Assembly: GCF_021347895.1 (NCBI RefSeq)
Contig: NC_067120.1
Span: forward strand, 17,655,361-17,719,360
Source: Acanthochromis polyacanthus
Taxonomy: Eukaryota > Chordata > Actinopteri > Pomacentridae
Direction: 5' to 3'
DNA: 64,000 bases
Position numbers and translations under genes: made by a program. The notes below the pieces were generated by a model, which ran no database searches, had not been told where the DNA came from, and was given only the letters and a program-made list of their open reading frames with translations. Positions within the stretch are counted from its first letter, which is position 1. Each line of letters begins with the position of its first letter. This document shows, one piece after another, positions 1 to 11,004 of the stretch.

Positions 1-650
1 AATAAGAATAATAAGAATAAAGATGTACAAGAAAAAAATACAAAAGCGACAACTAGTGCAGAATAACATATATATGCAAGGCAAAGTGTAAACAGTATGG
101 TGGATAATTTCAGGTTGATTGTCTATTGACTACTGTTTTCAGGTTCAGCAGGCGGACAGCCTGTGGGAAGAAGCTCCTCCTCATCCTCCCTGGGTTTGCC
201 TCAGGCCGCGGTAATGCTGACCTGGCGGCAGCAGACAGAACAGTCTGTGGCTGGGGTGGGTGGGCTCACTAGCAATCCTCCTGGCCTTTAACCTGCAGCG
301 TTTGTTGTAAATGTCCTGCAGGTTGGGGAGAGTGGTTCTTATGATGTGCTCAGCCGAGCGGACCACCCTCCCCAGGGACCAAAAAGTCCTGCTGGGTGCT
401 GCTTCCCATCCAGGTGGTGATACTCCCAGCCAAAACACTCTCAATAGTGCAGATGTAGAAGTTTCTGAGCACCTTGAGAGGGAGCTTAAAGTCTCTCAGG
501 CATCTGAGGTGGCAGAGACGCTGTTGAGCTTTCTTCATCAGGGTGTTGATGTGACAGGACCATGTCAGGTCCTGCGTGATGTTAAACACCCAGGTACTTG
601 AAGCTCTCCACTCTCTCCACCTCTGTCCCACTGATCCTGAGTGGGTGGTA
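1..650 (-). mobile_element. LINE retrotransposon relic, RT C-terminal tail and 3' end
   Basis: Minus-strand translation gives the C-terminal part of a non-LTR retrotransposon ORF2. One frame (about 631 to 350) has the segments DLTWSCHINTLMKKAQQRL and TIESVLAGSITTWMGS. A second frame (about 380 to 181) continues with RVVRSAEHIIRTTLPNLQDI and THPSHRLFCLLPPG, and near 150-185 a third frame reads SFFPQAVRLLN. The product is therefore split by at least two frameshifts and is dead. The tail ends in AAT/AAG-rich repeats at positions 1-20, typical of a LINE 3' terminus. The 5' end is truncated near 650. The residues resemble the Rex1/L2/CR1-type fish LINEs; the exact clade cannot be settled by eye. 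Confidence 0.8.
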
Positions 651-2484
651 TGCCCTCTGCTGCTACTCCCTTTATTATTTTAAGTCCCTCTCTGGTCATT
701 GATTACCCCCCAAAACTCAAAGAAATAATCCCTTCCTGCCTCACAGTGGCCTAAATGTAACTCTACCCTGTTGGTTCTTGTAGAATGTGCAGATCCATGA
801 AGTCCCCGCCACTTTCTCTACTCATTCTCACCGTTGCTCGCTGCAGCTCGAGCACATCAGCTTACCTACAACTCTGCTGAAAGACCATAAAACTACTCTG
901 CACAGTGTAATATAGGAGTAATTCAGGAATATGTATGTTTAACTGGAAACTGATTCTGAAAAGAATGATGCAGAGATTCCACACTTGCAAGTTGACAGGA
1001 TCGACTCCTTATGTTTGTAATGAAGTCTGGATCTGGACACTGCAGCTTCAAGGTGGAAACTCTAAATTTTGTTAATGATGTCTATTCCAGAGTATAATAA
1101 GGGGCTCTTTAAAACTAATCTGCCAACTAAACAAGTGCCAGAATGGTCATGTCTTGTTTTGTAAAGGCATTATCACAATCAGCGGTAACCTCTTTGATAA
1201 AATTATGAAATGTTCTGCCACAGCTTCACAGTAAAATCACCCCACATTTCCCCACTTGAATGCTTTCTAAATTGAATCAGTATAAAATTTTGATACTACT
1301 GTAGGAGAGTGAATAGGAAATAATGAAGATTATATGAAACCAACATCAGTAAGGTCAAATAGTGAGAACAACGAATAATTGCCTATCATTTATTGTATTT
1401 ACTCACAGTATTATTATCTCACATGGCTGAAATTTTAGACATTGTGTTTTTTTATTATGCTTATTGTTCTGTGGTTGTTTTTTTGTAGCTGCTGAGGGAA
1501 AACAGATGTAAATAGGATGCTAGCTGACTGTGTTTTAATTGTGCGCTGCTCCTGCAACTAATAACCAATAAAGAATGAATAACACATGTGCACATAGATG
1601 CATAAACAAATTAGCGACAATATTAAAAATCTCCATGTCATTACCTTAATAGTCTTAACCTGTTGAGGCCTGGACTCTGCAAGACCTCTGAAGGAGTCCT
1701 GTGGTATCAAGCATCAAGACTTTAGTAGCAGATCTTTTAAGTCTTGAATAGATCTGCACATGTTAGAAGAAGCAGCGATGTAGAGTTACACCTAAGCCAT
1801 GTTGAGGGAGGAAGGAATTATTTGAATGTAAGAAATTTCAAAATATGAGACAATGATACATTGAGATAAGTTTTTAATCACTGAGAGGGATTTTAAAGCT
1901 TTCAGTAGTTGTGCAACAGTAGCTCCACTGTGACCACATGGGCCTGGAGCCTGGACCACGTCGCTGCCTCACTGGTTGTCCTTCCTTAGATCACTATTGG
2001 TAGCTACTAGCCACTGCATACTGGGAATATCCCATAAAATCTACCGTTTTGCAAATACTCTGATCCAATGGTCTACTCAGCACCATTTGTTCCTTGTCAA
2101 AGCCACTCAGATTCTCACTCTTGTCCAATTTTCCCTCTTTCAATGTATCAACCTCAAGAACTGACTGCTGACTTGCTGCCTAATACTCTCGACAGGTGCT
2201 GTTGTAACAAGACATTCAGTGTTTTTCACTTCACCTGCCAGCATTTTAATGTTGTGAATGATCAGTGCAAGATGGCTTTTTGTGTGTTTGTTTTTCATGA
2301 AAATCTTAAGGAATCTAACCTCAAATATTCCATTCTAATTAAATTACAGAACTATGTTTCCATTTGTTATTAATCCAAAAATCTTGCCTCATGTCTTTGT
2401 TTCCATACTGGGTGGCACAGAGTTCTGTCAAGTCAGTGAAAGTTGATGTTTTTTGTGTTTTGTTCTTTGCTGTTTGTCTGTCAG
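651..2484. other. Upstream/intronic DNA of parvg, no exon recognised
   Basis: This stretch should contain at least part of the intron before the first visible parvg exon. I looked for the preceding exon, which should encode the end of the CH1 segment with a WSV-like motif and finish in phase 1, and found no candidate with a proper donor. It contains one transposon fragment (1655-1740) and AT-rich DNA. Confidence 0.5.
1655..1740 (-). mobile_element. mariner/Tc1-type transposase fragment
   Basis: About 85 bp, read on the plus strand as the antisense of the 3' coding part of the family seen at 55500-55880 and 60530-61045. It has the blocks GCAAGACCTCTGAAGGAGTC and GCAGATCTTTTAAGTC. The protein equivalent is the C-terminal stretch around LKDLL and FRGLVES. 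It is short and decayed. Confidence 0.45.
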
Positions 2485-2600
2485 TCATCCACAACAAAGA
2501 CCTTCTGGCCACGATTCATCTGCTGGTTGCCATGGTGAAATGCTTCCAGCCTGAACTGGATTTGCCACCAAATGTGAAGGTTGAAGTTGTCGTCGTGGAA
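2485..2600 (+). CDS. parvg: parvg exon encoding end of CH1
   Basis: Acceptor TGTCTGTCAG precedes it and donor GTGAGT follows. It opens with two bases of a split codon, then IHNKDLLATIHLLVAM and a segment ending VEVVVVE. This corresponds to the last helices of CH1 and the NVQVEV-like strand of human PARVG. It is the most upstream exon visible. Confidence 0.92.
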
Positions 2601-5600
2601 GTGAGTTTCAGCTCAATCTTGTTTTCCCATGTTTTCTGCTCTGAATCAGTCTCAAACACACTCTTGTGGAATTGCTGCTCAGTTGTGGTTCGCTTTATTT
2701 CCACCCAGGTCAGCAGGAGTGGAATCAAATCAGATGTGCAGACAGAAGTCCTAACAGAGGACAGGTGAGCAGATTACTGTTCTGTGCGATCCTGCGAATG
2801 TGAGAAAATTTCACTTCACTTCACTTCACCTCGCATTTCTTTTGGAGTTTTTCAGCAGCAACATGAGCTCCGACTCCCACAGCAGTACTGAAAGTGAGTG
2901 AGAGTGGTCAGAGGTTGAGCTGATGTGACATGTTGAACGTCATCCAAACAGCATTACAGCCTACTAACACATTTTTCTGGCTGTCTGGTCGCCCAGGGGA
3001 AGATCCCATCGAGCAACTGCTGAAGCTTGAGGCTCACAAGGTCAACACAGTGAAGAAGGTATAACAGGGACAGGTGGAGAAATGCTGAGAGAGTCTGAGT
3101 TGGAGAATTTTTAATATCCACAGTGAGAGCAGAAATATATCTATGGTAGTACAGAACATCAATGTGTCGCTGTATGCTTGCTTCCTTAATGTGAACCTAT
3201 AATATACAAGCAAAGCTGGCTACTGTAGGTTATAAACATGGATCAATGTGTGCCCATGAGTGCTTCACATACAGAAACAACTCTTGATTATTTTTACATT
3301 TAATTAGTGCCCATTAATAATTTTAAAAAAAGATCTTCACAACCTATGGGCTGCCGTGATCCTCTTCCTTTTCCTGTAATGTCACCATGAGGTTGATATT
3401 TTAGTAATATTTCATCATGAACTTCCATGAGATTAGATTCACATGCCTGTGTCTTCCTCGGGATGTGTGATCACTTTGTTGGTGATTCTTTGGCTTTTGA
3501 TCCACTTAATTTATAAGATCCAGAACATATTTTGTCCTATTCTTGACTAAATGCCAGAAACTGTCAGTGTGAGCTGTACTTGGATTTTATTGCTCATTAT
3601 AAAACGTGAGCCGCTAACAGGCTGATGAACACGGTGGGATTAATACCTGTGAAACATCAGCAAGTTAACATTACAATTAGGAGCATTTTAAGCATGTGTG
3701 ATGTAAACCATTTTGCTAGATGACTCCGTTATAAAAAATGGCTGTTCATTAATTTCTTCTGAATTGACTAATCCTTTTAAAACTGATTTTAGAGCAATCA
3801 TGTGGAGTGTAGAATTGAAAAGCTTCTATTCTATTAGCAGACTGATATATATTCCCTCATCCTATCTGCAACAAAGACAGGATGAATGTCAGGTTTTGAT
3901 CAAAATGCCTCAAAGCTATCCCTTAAAATGTTTGCTAAATGAGTTCAAATTGCATTTCAAACTTTGTAACCTCCCAGATTTTTCCATTTTTAGGCCATCT
4001 TACATTTTGTCAACCAGAATATGGCAGCTATGGGTCTGCAGGTGGCTGATATGGACAAACAGGTAGAAACCAACAGTTGAATGTTGTTTTGTCGTGCTTG
4101 CAGACTTTCCTGTAATAAAAATAGACCCACTGATTACCTCCCCTAAGATTATATCACCTTCCATGGACATGTTCCAATGTCCTGTGTGTTTCCTGTCCAG
4201 TTTGCTGATGGTGTGATTCTGCTACTGCTGATTGGACAGCTGGAGGGCTTCTTCGTCCCGCTCTTTGACTTCAACCTGACCCCTGTCAACGACTCTGAGA
4301 TGGTACAGTACTGATTCATGACATGATGCCAGAAATGAATACCGGACAGACCTGAGACTAGACCCACCTGCAAAACTTAACTTCATGATATCATCACCAT
4401 TATTCCGCCTGTAGATGCTCTTACATCTGTCAAATATCATCTGGCCAAAATACAAATTCATTAGAATGTATTTCATTTTTTACATTTTTTTGTGAACATT
4501 TTACCATACATAGATTGTGCTATTATATTTCCCTTGTACTAAAAATATACCACACTTTTATCTTATCTAATTTGAGCTAATCTAATTCCCTTTGGAGCAC
4601 AGAAGATAATGAGCTACAGTGCTAAAACCTGATCCAAAACCATGCCTGTTACAATATATGATAGAATTAAATGAATATTTTACAAATCCTATAATAAAAG
4701 GGGATGCATAATTACTACTGTGTCATGGCTCACTTATAATGATATCTTTGAGCTCACTTTACTTGAAGCAATAGGATGAGTCTATGAAAAGTTATGGCTC
4801 TTTTATCACAGATATGATTAGTTCATGAATAACTTACTGAGCACAGACGCTGTGATACTCAATTTCTGACTTTTTCTGATATTTTGAAAAGAAGAAAGCG
4901 CACAGTAAGGTGTAACAATACACAAACAAAAAATAAAAAGAGGCATAGATTTAGCTGACTGGATGATTAAAACCCTGAAATCTGCTGTAGAACTTTGCAC
5001 TGTGCCAAGATGTCAGCAGCTAAAACAAGCTCCTCTTGAAATTTGCAGGTGACAACAAATAAAACCTTTCAGTAGTGATTAGAAATGACGTGTGCACATA
5101 ATGCATTGAGTTGTAGTTCCAAATATAACTTAATATATCTTTTAGAGAATATTCACAGTCAATTGGCCATATGATGCACCAATAAATATAGATAGATAGA
5201 TAGATAGATAGACGGATACACTGATGGATACATACATAGATAACAAGAAAAGAGCTCAGAGAGTGTGGTACTCTGCCAAGGCTGCTCAGTTGTTGTATAA
5301 TTTCCGATGGATAAGTCCCAATAAGTCCGCCGAGGTTGATTTGTAGTAGGATCACAGTCATGTGATCGTCAGCAGGCAGACGCAGAGTTCACTTGTAGTC
5401 ATAGTTACAGTGACGCTGTGCCGCTATCTCACAATGATGCAGAAATCTTTAACAAATGCGTAGATCCAGACTGTAAGCTGCATCACTGTCACAGTCTAAT
5501 CACTTGGTGCTCGTGTCATTTCTGACCCTGAAAATTTCATCCAAATCCGTTGGTCCATTTTTGAGTAATGCTGCTAAAAGACAGGAAAAACGTACGCTGA

Positions 5601-8600
5601 TCGTCACATAACTCCTTGGCTGAGTAATTAGCGATATGTTGTTATATGCAATTATCTTAATAATTGAGTAGTACTTTACTTGAGTAGTTTAATCATCAAC
5701 ACTTAATATTTACTTTATTAATAAATTATTAATAGAACGGATTTCTAGCTATACTTGCCAGGTAAATACATTGGAGTAGACAATTCATAAATAGATAGTA
5801 TATACAGTGTCTGGACACACCTTCTCATTCAGTGGTTTTAATTTATTTTCATTATTATCTACATTTTGGTTTAATGCTGAGGACATCTAAACTATGAAGG
5901 GCTATCCACTGTGTACTAACCCTACCTCTGTACAACACAACTGATACTAAAAACCACTGATTGAGAAGGTGTGTCCAAACTTTTGACCGGTGCTGTATAT
6001 ATAATAGTAAATGCAAAGTATTACAAAATGTAAATACTTAAGTTCAAGCACTTCAAAACTCTATATGCCAGAGTAAATATACTTCCTGTTGTCACATTTC
6101 ACTGCTGGATAACAGTGAAAATGTGATCAATTCCAGAGTCTTGTGGTAAATACAGCTAACGGGTGACTCTTGCTCTTGTGTTTTGTTTCTCTTTGACCTC
6201 TAGCTTCATAATGTGACCTTGGCCTTGGACCTCCTGAATGATAGCGGCCTGCAGCTGTCGACTGTTGACCCACAAGGTGAGGAAAACCCACACCCGCACT
6301 CTGAACAGTTTACAGCAGATTTTACTCAAATTAAAATGCCAGGCACAGAGGAGGAACAAAACAAAAACAGAAGGCCCGTGAGCTCAACAACTGTAACAGC
6401 AAAACACCAGAGCTCCGAGACAGCAACGTCAAACTAATTCAGATGATATCCTCTATCAAGAACATTTATCTGGATGACAGGGAAATGCCAAAATCTGTTT
6501 GTACGTCAGGCGAGGACGGGGGATCGCTCCGGTAGCTTGAGTTAATGTGCGCTGCACCGTGGAGGGAGGGTTTGTCAGCGTTTTGGAGGGAAAGACGGAA
6601 TTGCTGGCGGAATATGAATGAGTGCGACTCGTGTCTTGATGAGTATCACTGCGGATGATTGGCTCAGTCCGAGGCCATCATCGTTCATTTAGAGCGGAGC
6701 AGTGGGGGAGACAGTCTCAAGGGGACGATGTCACTCTGGTGTCCGCTGATAGACACAGGAATTTAACCTTGCTGCTATGGCTCTATCTACAGTCTGGAGG
6801 AAGATATGGAATCTGTATTCATGAGCACTGCTACTGTATATCACACAGCCATCAGGCAGATCCCAGGAATATTCAGATTTGATCTCCTCGCTGTCAAACT
6901 CATTGTGAAGTTTAGAGTGTTTGTCAGTTCCAGCTTGTTACTGCGAGTTATCAGATTTCCAACTGTAAAATAACATGTTTTTGATTTGTGTCATCAACTT
7001 GGCTGCCGAGCATTCATCTGAAAAATTATGCAACCGAAAAGCCTTTTTGCTGCAGATTTTCCAGTTTGTGTTTTATGTAAATGTTCAGAAAATCTCGCTT
7101 TCTCCCTGGTTTAATGAGTTCAGAAAAGGTTCTTGATGTGCTGCTCATGCAGTTAGTGAATCAGAAGTTTAGATAAAGCTTTAAATAACACTAAGTTCAA
7201 GTAGCACTTCACTTATAGCCATGCAGTTAGGCATAAGCAAATGATTTAACCCTCGTGTCGTCCTGCAGGTCAAAATTGACCCATTTTAAAGTTTGAAAAT
7301 GTGGGGGGAGGGGGAATTCACAGTGAACCTTCTGATGTCCACATTTTCAACACTTTTGGGAAATCTTTGAACATTTTTTGGTGGAAAAAAGAAATGTTAA
7401 AAATGTTTCTTTAAGAATATTCACATAAAATCAACCAAAATCCAGCGAATCTTGCTGGATTTTGGTTGATTTTTAAGTGAATATTCTGATTCTTTATGTG
7501 AATATTAAAGAAAATATTAGAAGCTGTACTGATATATATGGAATCACTAGATATTTTTTTGGAAGGTTTTTACTCATTTTTTGAAAATATTTCTAAGAAT
7601 TTTCTTGCCAAATTTGGGAGATTTTTTTCTAAATAAAACTTGTAAAGATTTATTGGAATTTTCTTCCTGAACGTTTTGCAAACGTTTAGAAATTTGGGGA
7701 ATTTTTTTGCTGAATTTTTGGATTTTTTTGAGACAAGGAAATAATATTTTTTGGTGCCCGTAAATGGGGACAACAGGAGGGTTAACAACAGAAAAAGACT
7801 GCCAATATATCAAAGGAGATCAGATAATATACTAGTAGGTTTTTATAACTGTTGTCATAGACACTAGTTATTTACCCCTGTGCCCAGTCATGTAGCGAAT
7901 ATTAGAGCAGCAATTCTTTCCACCTTCAACTCATCTGCATATAATTTTGTTAGTTAATCTTTTGGCCTACAAAACAACAGAAAATATTTTTAAAAATCCA
8001 TTTCCCTGTGTCCAAAGACATGCCATCAAATGTCTTGTTTTGCTGTACAAACAGTGCAAAAAAACATCTAATTTACTTTAAAGCAGATCATTTTCCCATT
8101 TGAGAAGATGAACCAATTATCTCAGTAACAGTGGGTAATTTTTTGATGATGGGCTAGTTTTAATTATGGCAGCTGTAGTGAATTTTACAACATGCAATCA
8201 ACTCATGACCAGTAATTAATGTAATTTTTTCCTTCATCAGACTGGGGTGAGACAGGAAATCAAGGGGAGAGAGATGATGGGTATCACATGCAACAATCAT
8301 GCTTTATTCAACTTGCATGCACATAGTTCGTCTCCCTCGTGTTTAGGGTCCGTTGACTCGACTCTTTAGATTCACTTCAGTGATGCTGTATAAAATGTTG
8401 CTTACACAGAAGTGTAAACTGCATCCGAGGTGGCTGCGCTCCTTAGTTACATTGTAGGCTCCTATCACACCGTAGGTAGTGCTGTCAACATGATTTGTTT
8501 TGGGTCATGGGTTTTTATCACTACTAGACCTTACGCCGGTGTTTGGGTGTTTACTTTGGACCGTGCAGCGTTCATCAATCCATAAGGAGAGGAGTGCAGT

Positions 8601-9311
8601 AGAGCGAGCGACTGGATGAGTTACTGACTTGTCTAAGTGCATGAGGCAGTCAATAGCAAATGGATCAACTTCACTTCCCCACAGATCCAGTATCGACAAG
8701 CTGAGTGTCTCTCTGAGCTTCAGTCTCCCTCTCACAATCACTAAAACTTTCCCACAATGTTGCCTGTCAGCCATATAGCCTGTAATTGTGAAATAAGTTC
8801 TCAACGTGATAACGGCTAATGTAAGGACCAGCACAATTAATCTAAGCCAGGAGCAAGTGGCTAATTTAATTCATTTTTTTGTGTCTTTTTAATTAACGGC
8901 ATAATTGCTGTGATGAATGAGGAATCCCAGCACTCAGGGTCTAAAATGGGAGCGCGCCGCGTGCATTAATTAGGTTAGCCAAAGCTGGAGTCCGTCTTTC
9001 TGCCACTTTCACTCAGTTAGTGCATCTCACAACAGAGAGCGATTTTGTTAGGATCTCATCTCAGCAAGGATGGATTGATTAAGTTTCAGGCTAATATTGG
9101 CTTTGTGCTCCTGATCTGTGACCTGTGAGGAGGGATTGCGAGAATAGTTATTAGCTAATGTTGGTAAAAGCAGCCTCACATTCTCACTGCCTGAGCGGCT
9201 CAGGGATGCTGATTGTGCATTGTGTCCCCTGTGACAGATATCGTCTCTCAGGACGTCGCCGCCACCTTGAAGGTCCTGTACGCCCTGTTCAAGAGGCACA
9301 AAGAGAAGTGA
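2485..9311 (+). CDS. parvg: gamma-parvin (3' eight exons of gene)
   Basis: Gamma-parvin is an actin-binding adaptor of the ILK-PINCH-parvin complex at focal adhesions; in mammals it is enriched in blood cells. The assembled coding exons are 2485-2600, 2709-2764, 2856-2893, 2997-3058, 3994-4062, 4201-4302, 6204-6276 and 9238-9311. All have AG/GT borders and compatible phases, giving about 195 residues ending in TGA at 9309-9311. The product runs from the end of CH1 (NKDLLATIHLLVAM), through a serine-rich linker, into CH2 (FADGVILLLLIGQLEGFF, then LHNVTLALDLLNDSGL, then LKVLYALF). These blocks match my recollection of human PARVG (331 aa) better than alpha- or beta-parvin, notably FADGVILLLLIGQLEGFF and LHNVTLAL. 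Roughly the first 120 residues lie upstream and are not seen. The basic C-terminal tail after CH2 is shorter than in human. The gene converges with shisal1. Confidence 0.93.
2709..2764 (+). CDS. parvg: parvg linker exon 1
   Basis: Encodes VSRSGIKSDVQTEVLTED plus two bases of a split codon. The SGIKS block matches the SGLKS of the mammalian linker. Acceptor CCACCCAG, donor GTGAGC. The intron before it is only 108 bp. Confidence 0.88.
2809..2832. repeat. short CACTT tandem repeat
   Basis: A run of CACTT units in the 91-bp intron between two parvg linker exons, just before the acceptor of the 38-nt exon. Confidence 0.7.
2856..2893 (+). CDS. parvg: parvg linker exon 2 (38-nt microexon, NAGNAG acceptor)
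   Basis: A 38-nt exon encoding a serine-rich linker (SSNMSSDSHSSTE). Its acceptor is CAGCAG at 2853-2858, so either AG can be used with a 3-nt, one-serine difference and no frame change. Donor GTGAGT. It fits the phases of both neighbours. Confidence 0.8.
2997..3058 (+). CDS. parvg: parvg exon, start of CH2
   Basis: Encodes EDPIEQLLKLEAHKVNTVKK, equivalent to the DVFDELFKLAPEKVNAVK segment entering CH2 in human PARVG. Acceptor GCCCAG, donor GTATAA. It ends in phase 0. Confidence 0.9.
3994..4062 (+). CDS. parvg: parvg CH2 exon (first helix)
   Basis: 69 nt encoding AILHFVNQNMAAMGLQVADM then DKQ. It corresponds to the FVNQKL...L.V..LDTQ helix of CH2. Acceptor TTTTTAG, donor GTAGAA, both phases 0. 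Confidence 0.92.
4201..4302 (+). CDS. parvg: parvg CH2 core exon
   Basis: 102 nt, 34 codons, phase 0 at both ends. It starts FADGVILLLLIGQLEGFFVP and ends in the FNLTP...SEM stretch. FADGVILLLLIGQLEGFF is identical to human PARVG as I remember it, and is the strongest single piece of evidence for this gene. Acceptor TCCTGTCCAG, donor GTACAG. Confidence 0.96.
5189..5212. repeat. GATA microsatellite
   Basis: About six GATA units in a parvg intron. Confidence 0.9.
5269..5626. mobile_element. MITE-like element with TACTCWGCCAAGG ends
   Basis: The left end TACTCTGCCAAGG (5269-5281) and the right end CCTTGGCTGAGTA (5614-5626) form a 13-bp inverted repeat with one mismatch. The inside has the block CTGACCCTGAAAATTTCATC, followed by a degenerate tail ending GATCGTCACATAACTCC, which I recognise as a dispersed fish repeat. 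Superfamily uncertain. It lies in a parvg intron. Confidence 0.6.
5805..5995. mobile_element. Tc1/mariner-type MITE, TA-flanked
   Basis: 191 bp flanked by TA. The left arm GGACACACCTTCTCATTCAG and the right arm CTGATTGAGAAGGTGTGTCC are inverted repeats, with the right end extending through AAACTTTTGACCGG. The left arm has lost the matching CCGGTCAAAAG block. The family is the widespread fish Tc1-type repeat whose ends read GGTCAAAAGTTTGGACACAC. Another end of it lies at 13690-13735. Confidence 0.75.
6204..6276 (+). CDS. parvg: parvg CH2 exon (LHNVTLAL)
   Basis: 73 nt encoding LHNVTLALDLLNDSGL then QLSTVDPQ and one base of a split Asp codon. Acceptor CCTCTAG, donor GTGAGG. The preceding 1.9-kb intron holds two small MITEs and a GATA repeat. 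Confidence 0.94.
7250..7781 (+). mobile_element. TTAA-flanked piggyBac-type MITE, copy 1
   Basis: Flanked by TTAA at 7246-7249 and 7782-7785. The termini are CCCTCGTGTCGTCCTGC and, inverted, CCCTCCTGTTGTCCCC. TTAA duplication with CCCT ends is the piggyBac signature. There is no transposase. A central foldback (arms about 7411-7449 and 7455-7492, around the AATCCAGC/GCTGGATT core) can form a long hairpin. Frames read across its T-rich body give lysine/phenylalanine-rich pseudo-proteins that are not genes. It sits in the last parvg intron. Confidence 0.82.
9238..9311 (+). CDS. parvg: parvg terminal coding exon
   Basis: Completes the split Asp codon and encodes IVSQDVAATLKVLYALFKRH then KEK and TGA. 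The LKVLYALF block is the last CH2 helix (LRVLYGLF in human). The protein ends four residues after the RH, so the long basic tail of human PARVG is absent. A hAT MITE begins 132 bp after the stop. No AATAAA lies between the stop and that element, so the 3' UTR may run into or past it. AATAAA is present near 10525 and 10564. Confidence 0.92.
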
Positions 9312-9442
9312 AAAAGGACATTTTGTGAAAAGGAGCTGGAAATAAGAACAAAGCTGGGTGGAGAGTTTGACCAATTAGTTAAAGATGCTGTTCACGGTTT
9401 CTTAGAAACTTGACTGACGCTGTCATTCAGGATGATGTCGAG

Positions 9443-10031
9443 CAGGGGTGTCAAACTCCTCTTAGTTCAGGGGCCAATTTGATCTCCAGTGGGCCCTACC
9501 AGTAAAATCACAGCATAACAAGCTATTAATAACCACAACTCCTAATGTTTGCTTTGTTTTAGTGCAAAAAAGTTCACATTTAAGGAATTATCTTTTTCAA
9601 AAAACATTTTGAGCAACCTGAAATTTCCTAAGAAAAATAAATTCAGTTTCAGCAACATTATGTCTCAGTTTATCATTTTCACATTACAACTTCCAGATCA
9701 GAGTGTCTACAAAGGAACAAAATATTTAGTCAAAGGTATCTGGAAGTGAATGATATAGTATTTTACTTTATGATCAAAACGACAAAAGTCAAGAAAAAAA
9801 CCCTAGTAAAAATGAGACAAAATATTAGAAAAATGAGACTCAAAATGACAAAAGAACCATGAACAATCTGGTATTTTGCTTTATGATCAAAACAAGTTGT
9901 CAAGGTCTAGAAATTATTTTAAATTTGTAGTTTTACAAGTTAAAAATTTGCAGTTTTTGTCTTGTCTGTAATTTTGACACTTTACAAAGTCGGCCAGTTT
10001 TGGCCCGCAGGCCTCATGTTTGACACCGCTG
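9443..10031 (+). mobile_element. hAT non-autonomous element, family A copy 1
   Basis: The left end CAGGGGTGTCAAAC and the right end GTTTGACACCGCTG are inverted repeats. The flanking 8-mers ATGTCGAG (9435-9442) and ATATAGAG (10032-10039) match at 6 of 8 positions, as expected for a decayed hAT target duplication. The inside is A-rich, with repeated AAAATGAGAC/AAAATGACAA units. There is no coding potential. It shares its whole layout with 34278-35226. Confidence 0.8.
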
Positions 10032-10039
10032 ATATAGAG

Positions 10040-11000
10040 GACAATACTATTTTCATGCAACCTAGATTTTCATAGCTTGGCTGTTATTGCTACCTATTAA
10101 AAGCCACAGTAAAATATTGATACATTTACCATATGAGAGATAATTGAATGATTGTTTCTAAAAACAGGATCATGACAGAAAAGGTGTTTGTTTTTTTTAT
10201 TTCTCTGTGTCATTATCCAGCGTATATTGTATATGAACATTATGTCTTGTAGTCAAATATGCAGCAGCGATAACTTCAGGTTTTCGAGGCTCAGGTGTTG
10301 GAAGCAGCTGCTGCAGCAAATGGCTTTGGCAGGAATGTGTCAGAAGATTGATAGGGAGAAGTGTTAAGTTATGACTGTTTACACCTGACTGAGCCAGAGA
10401 TGGCAATAGCATGAATGAAGCAGCTGATGCAAGTAAGTTAATGCAAATGAAACTTCAGATGAGAGCTCAATGGCATCAGTTTAAAAAAAAAAAAAAAAGC
10501 AGACACATGATCAAGCATGTTTTAAATAAACGCCCAAGTTAGACAAACAGCTTTCCAAAAGGAAATAAAGGAAGAGAAGGGAAAACCTCTCTATTGTAAA
10601 TATCCATCACAGTTTACATCCCAGCTTCATATTTTCTTGTGCAAAGAAGTATTACAAGAAATGAAGTCTTCTCGACAGCCTGTCTGATCATCTAACTGCT
10701 TGTGTTTTTTGTCGCCTCTGACTTGCAGCGATGTTGTCAGCTCTCACATCTCAGCAATTACTCTGACGCTTACGTCTTTATCATATCTGAGGAAAATTAT
10801 AGCCAAAGCCGTGAAATAAGACCTCATTTGTAATAACAGGGAATTATTACCACTTTAAAATGATGCAATAAAATAACATTCATTAACTGCACACTCAAAG
10901 CAATAATGCCAGTGAATATATGTCTGAGTGCTATGTTTAAAAGTAATGAAAGCTGTTATCTGCTCACTGCTTATTGATAGCATAAAGACAATGATTTTTT
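10040..11000. other. Non-coding, no gene seen
   Basis: AT-rich sequence downstream of parvg. It includes a poly-A run at about 10483-10498 and AATAAA hexamers near 10525 and 10564 that could serve parvg if its 3' UTR reads through the hAT copy. Nothing else recognisable. Confidence 0.4.
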
Positions 11001-11004
11001 TTAA

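Noticed and set aside
1925..1965. Possible upstream parvg exon containing a WSL-like motif
   Set aside because: The only GT after it would end the exon in phase 0, whereas the next exon needs phase 1; no good acceptor precedes it.
5189..5212. GATA and CATC tandem repeats as a CRISPR-like array
   Set aside because: Simple microsatellites without spacers, in a vertebrate genome.
7570..7813. Minus-strand Lys/Phe-rich open frames
   Set aside because: They lie wholly inside a TTAA-flanked MITE and recur in its other copies at 11184-11537 and 28676-28981; composition-driven, not genes.
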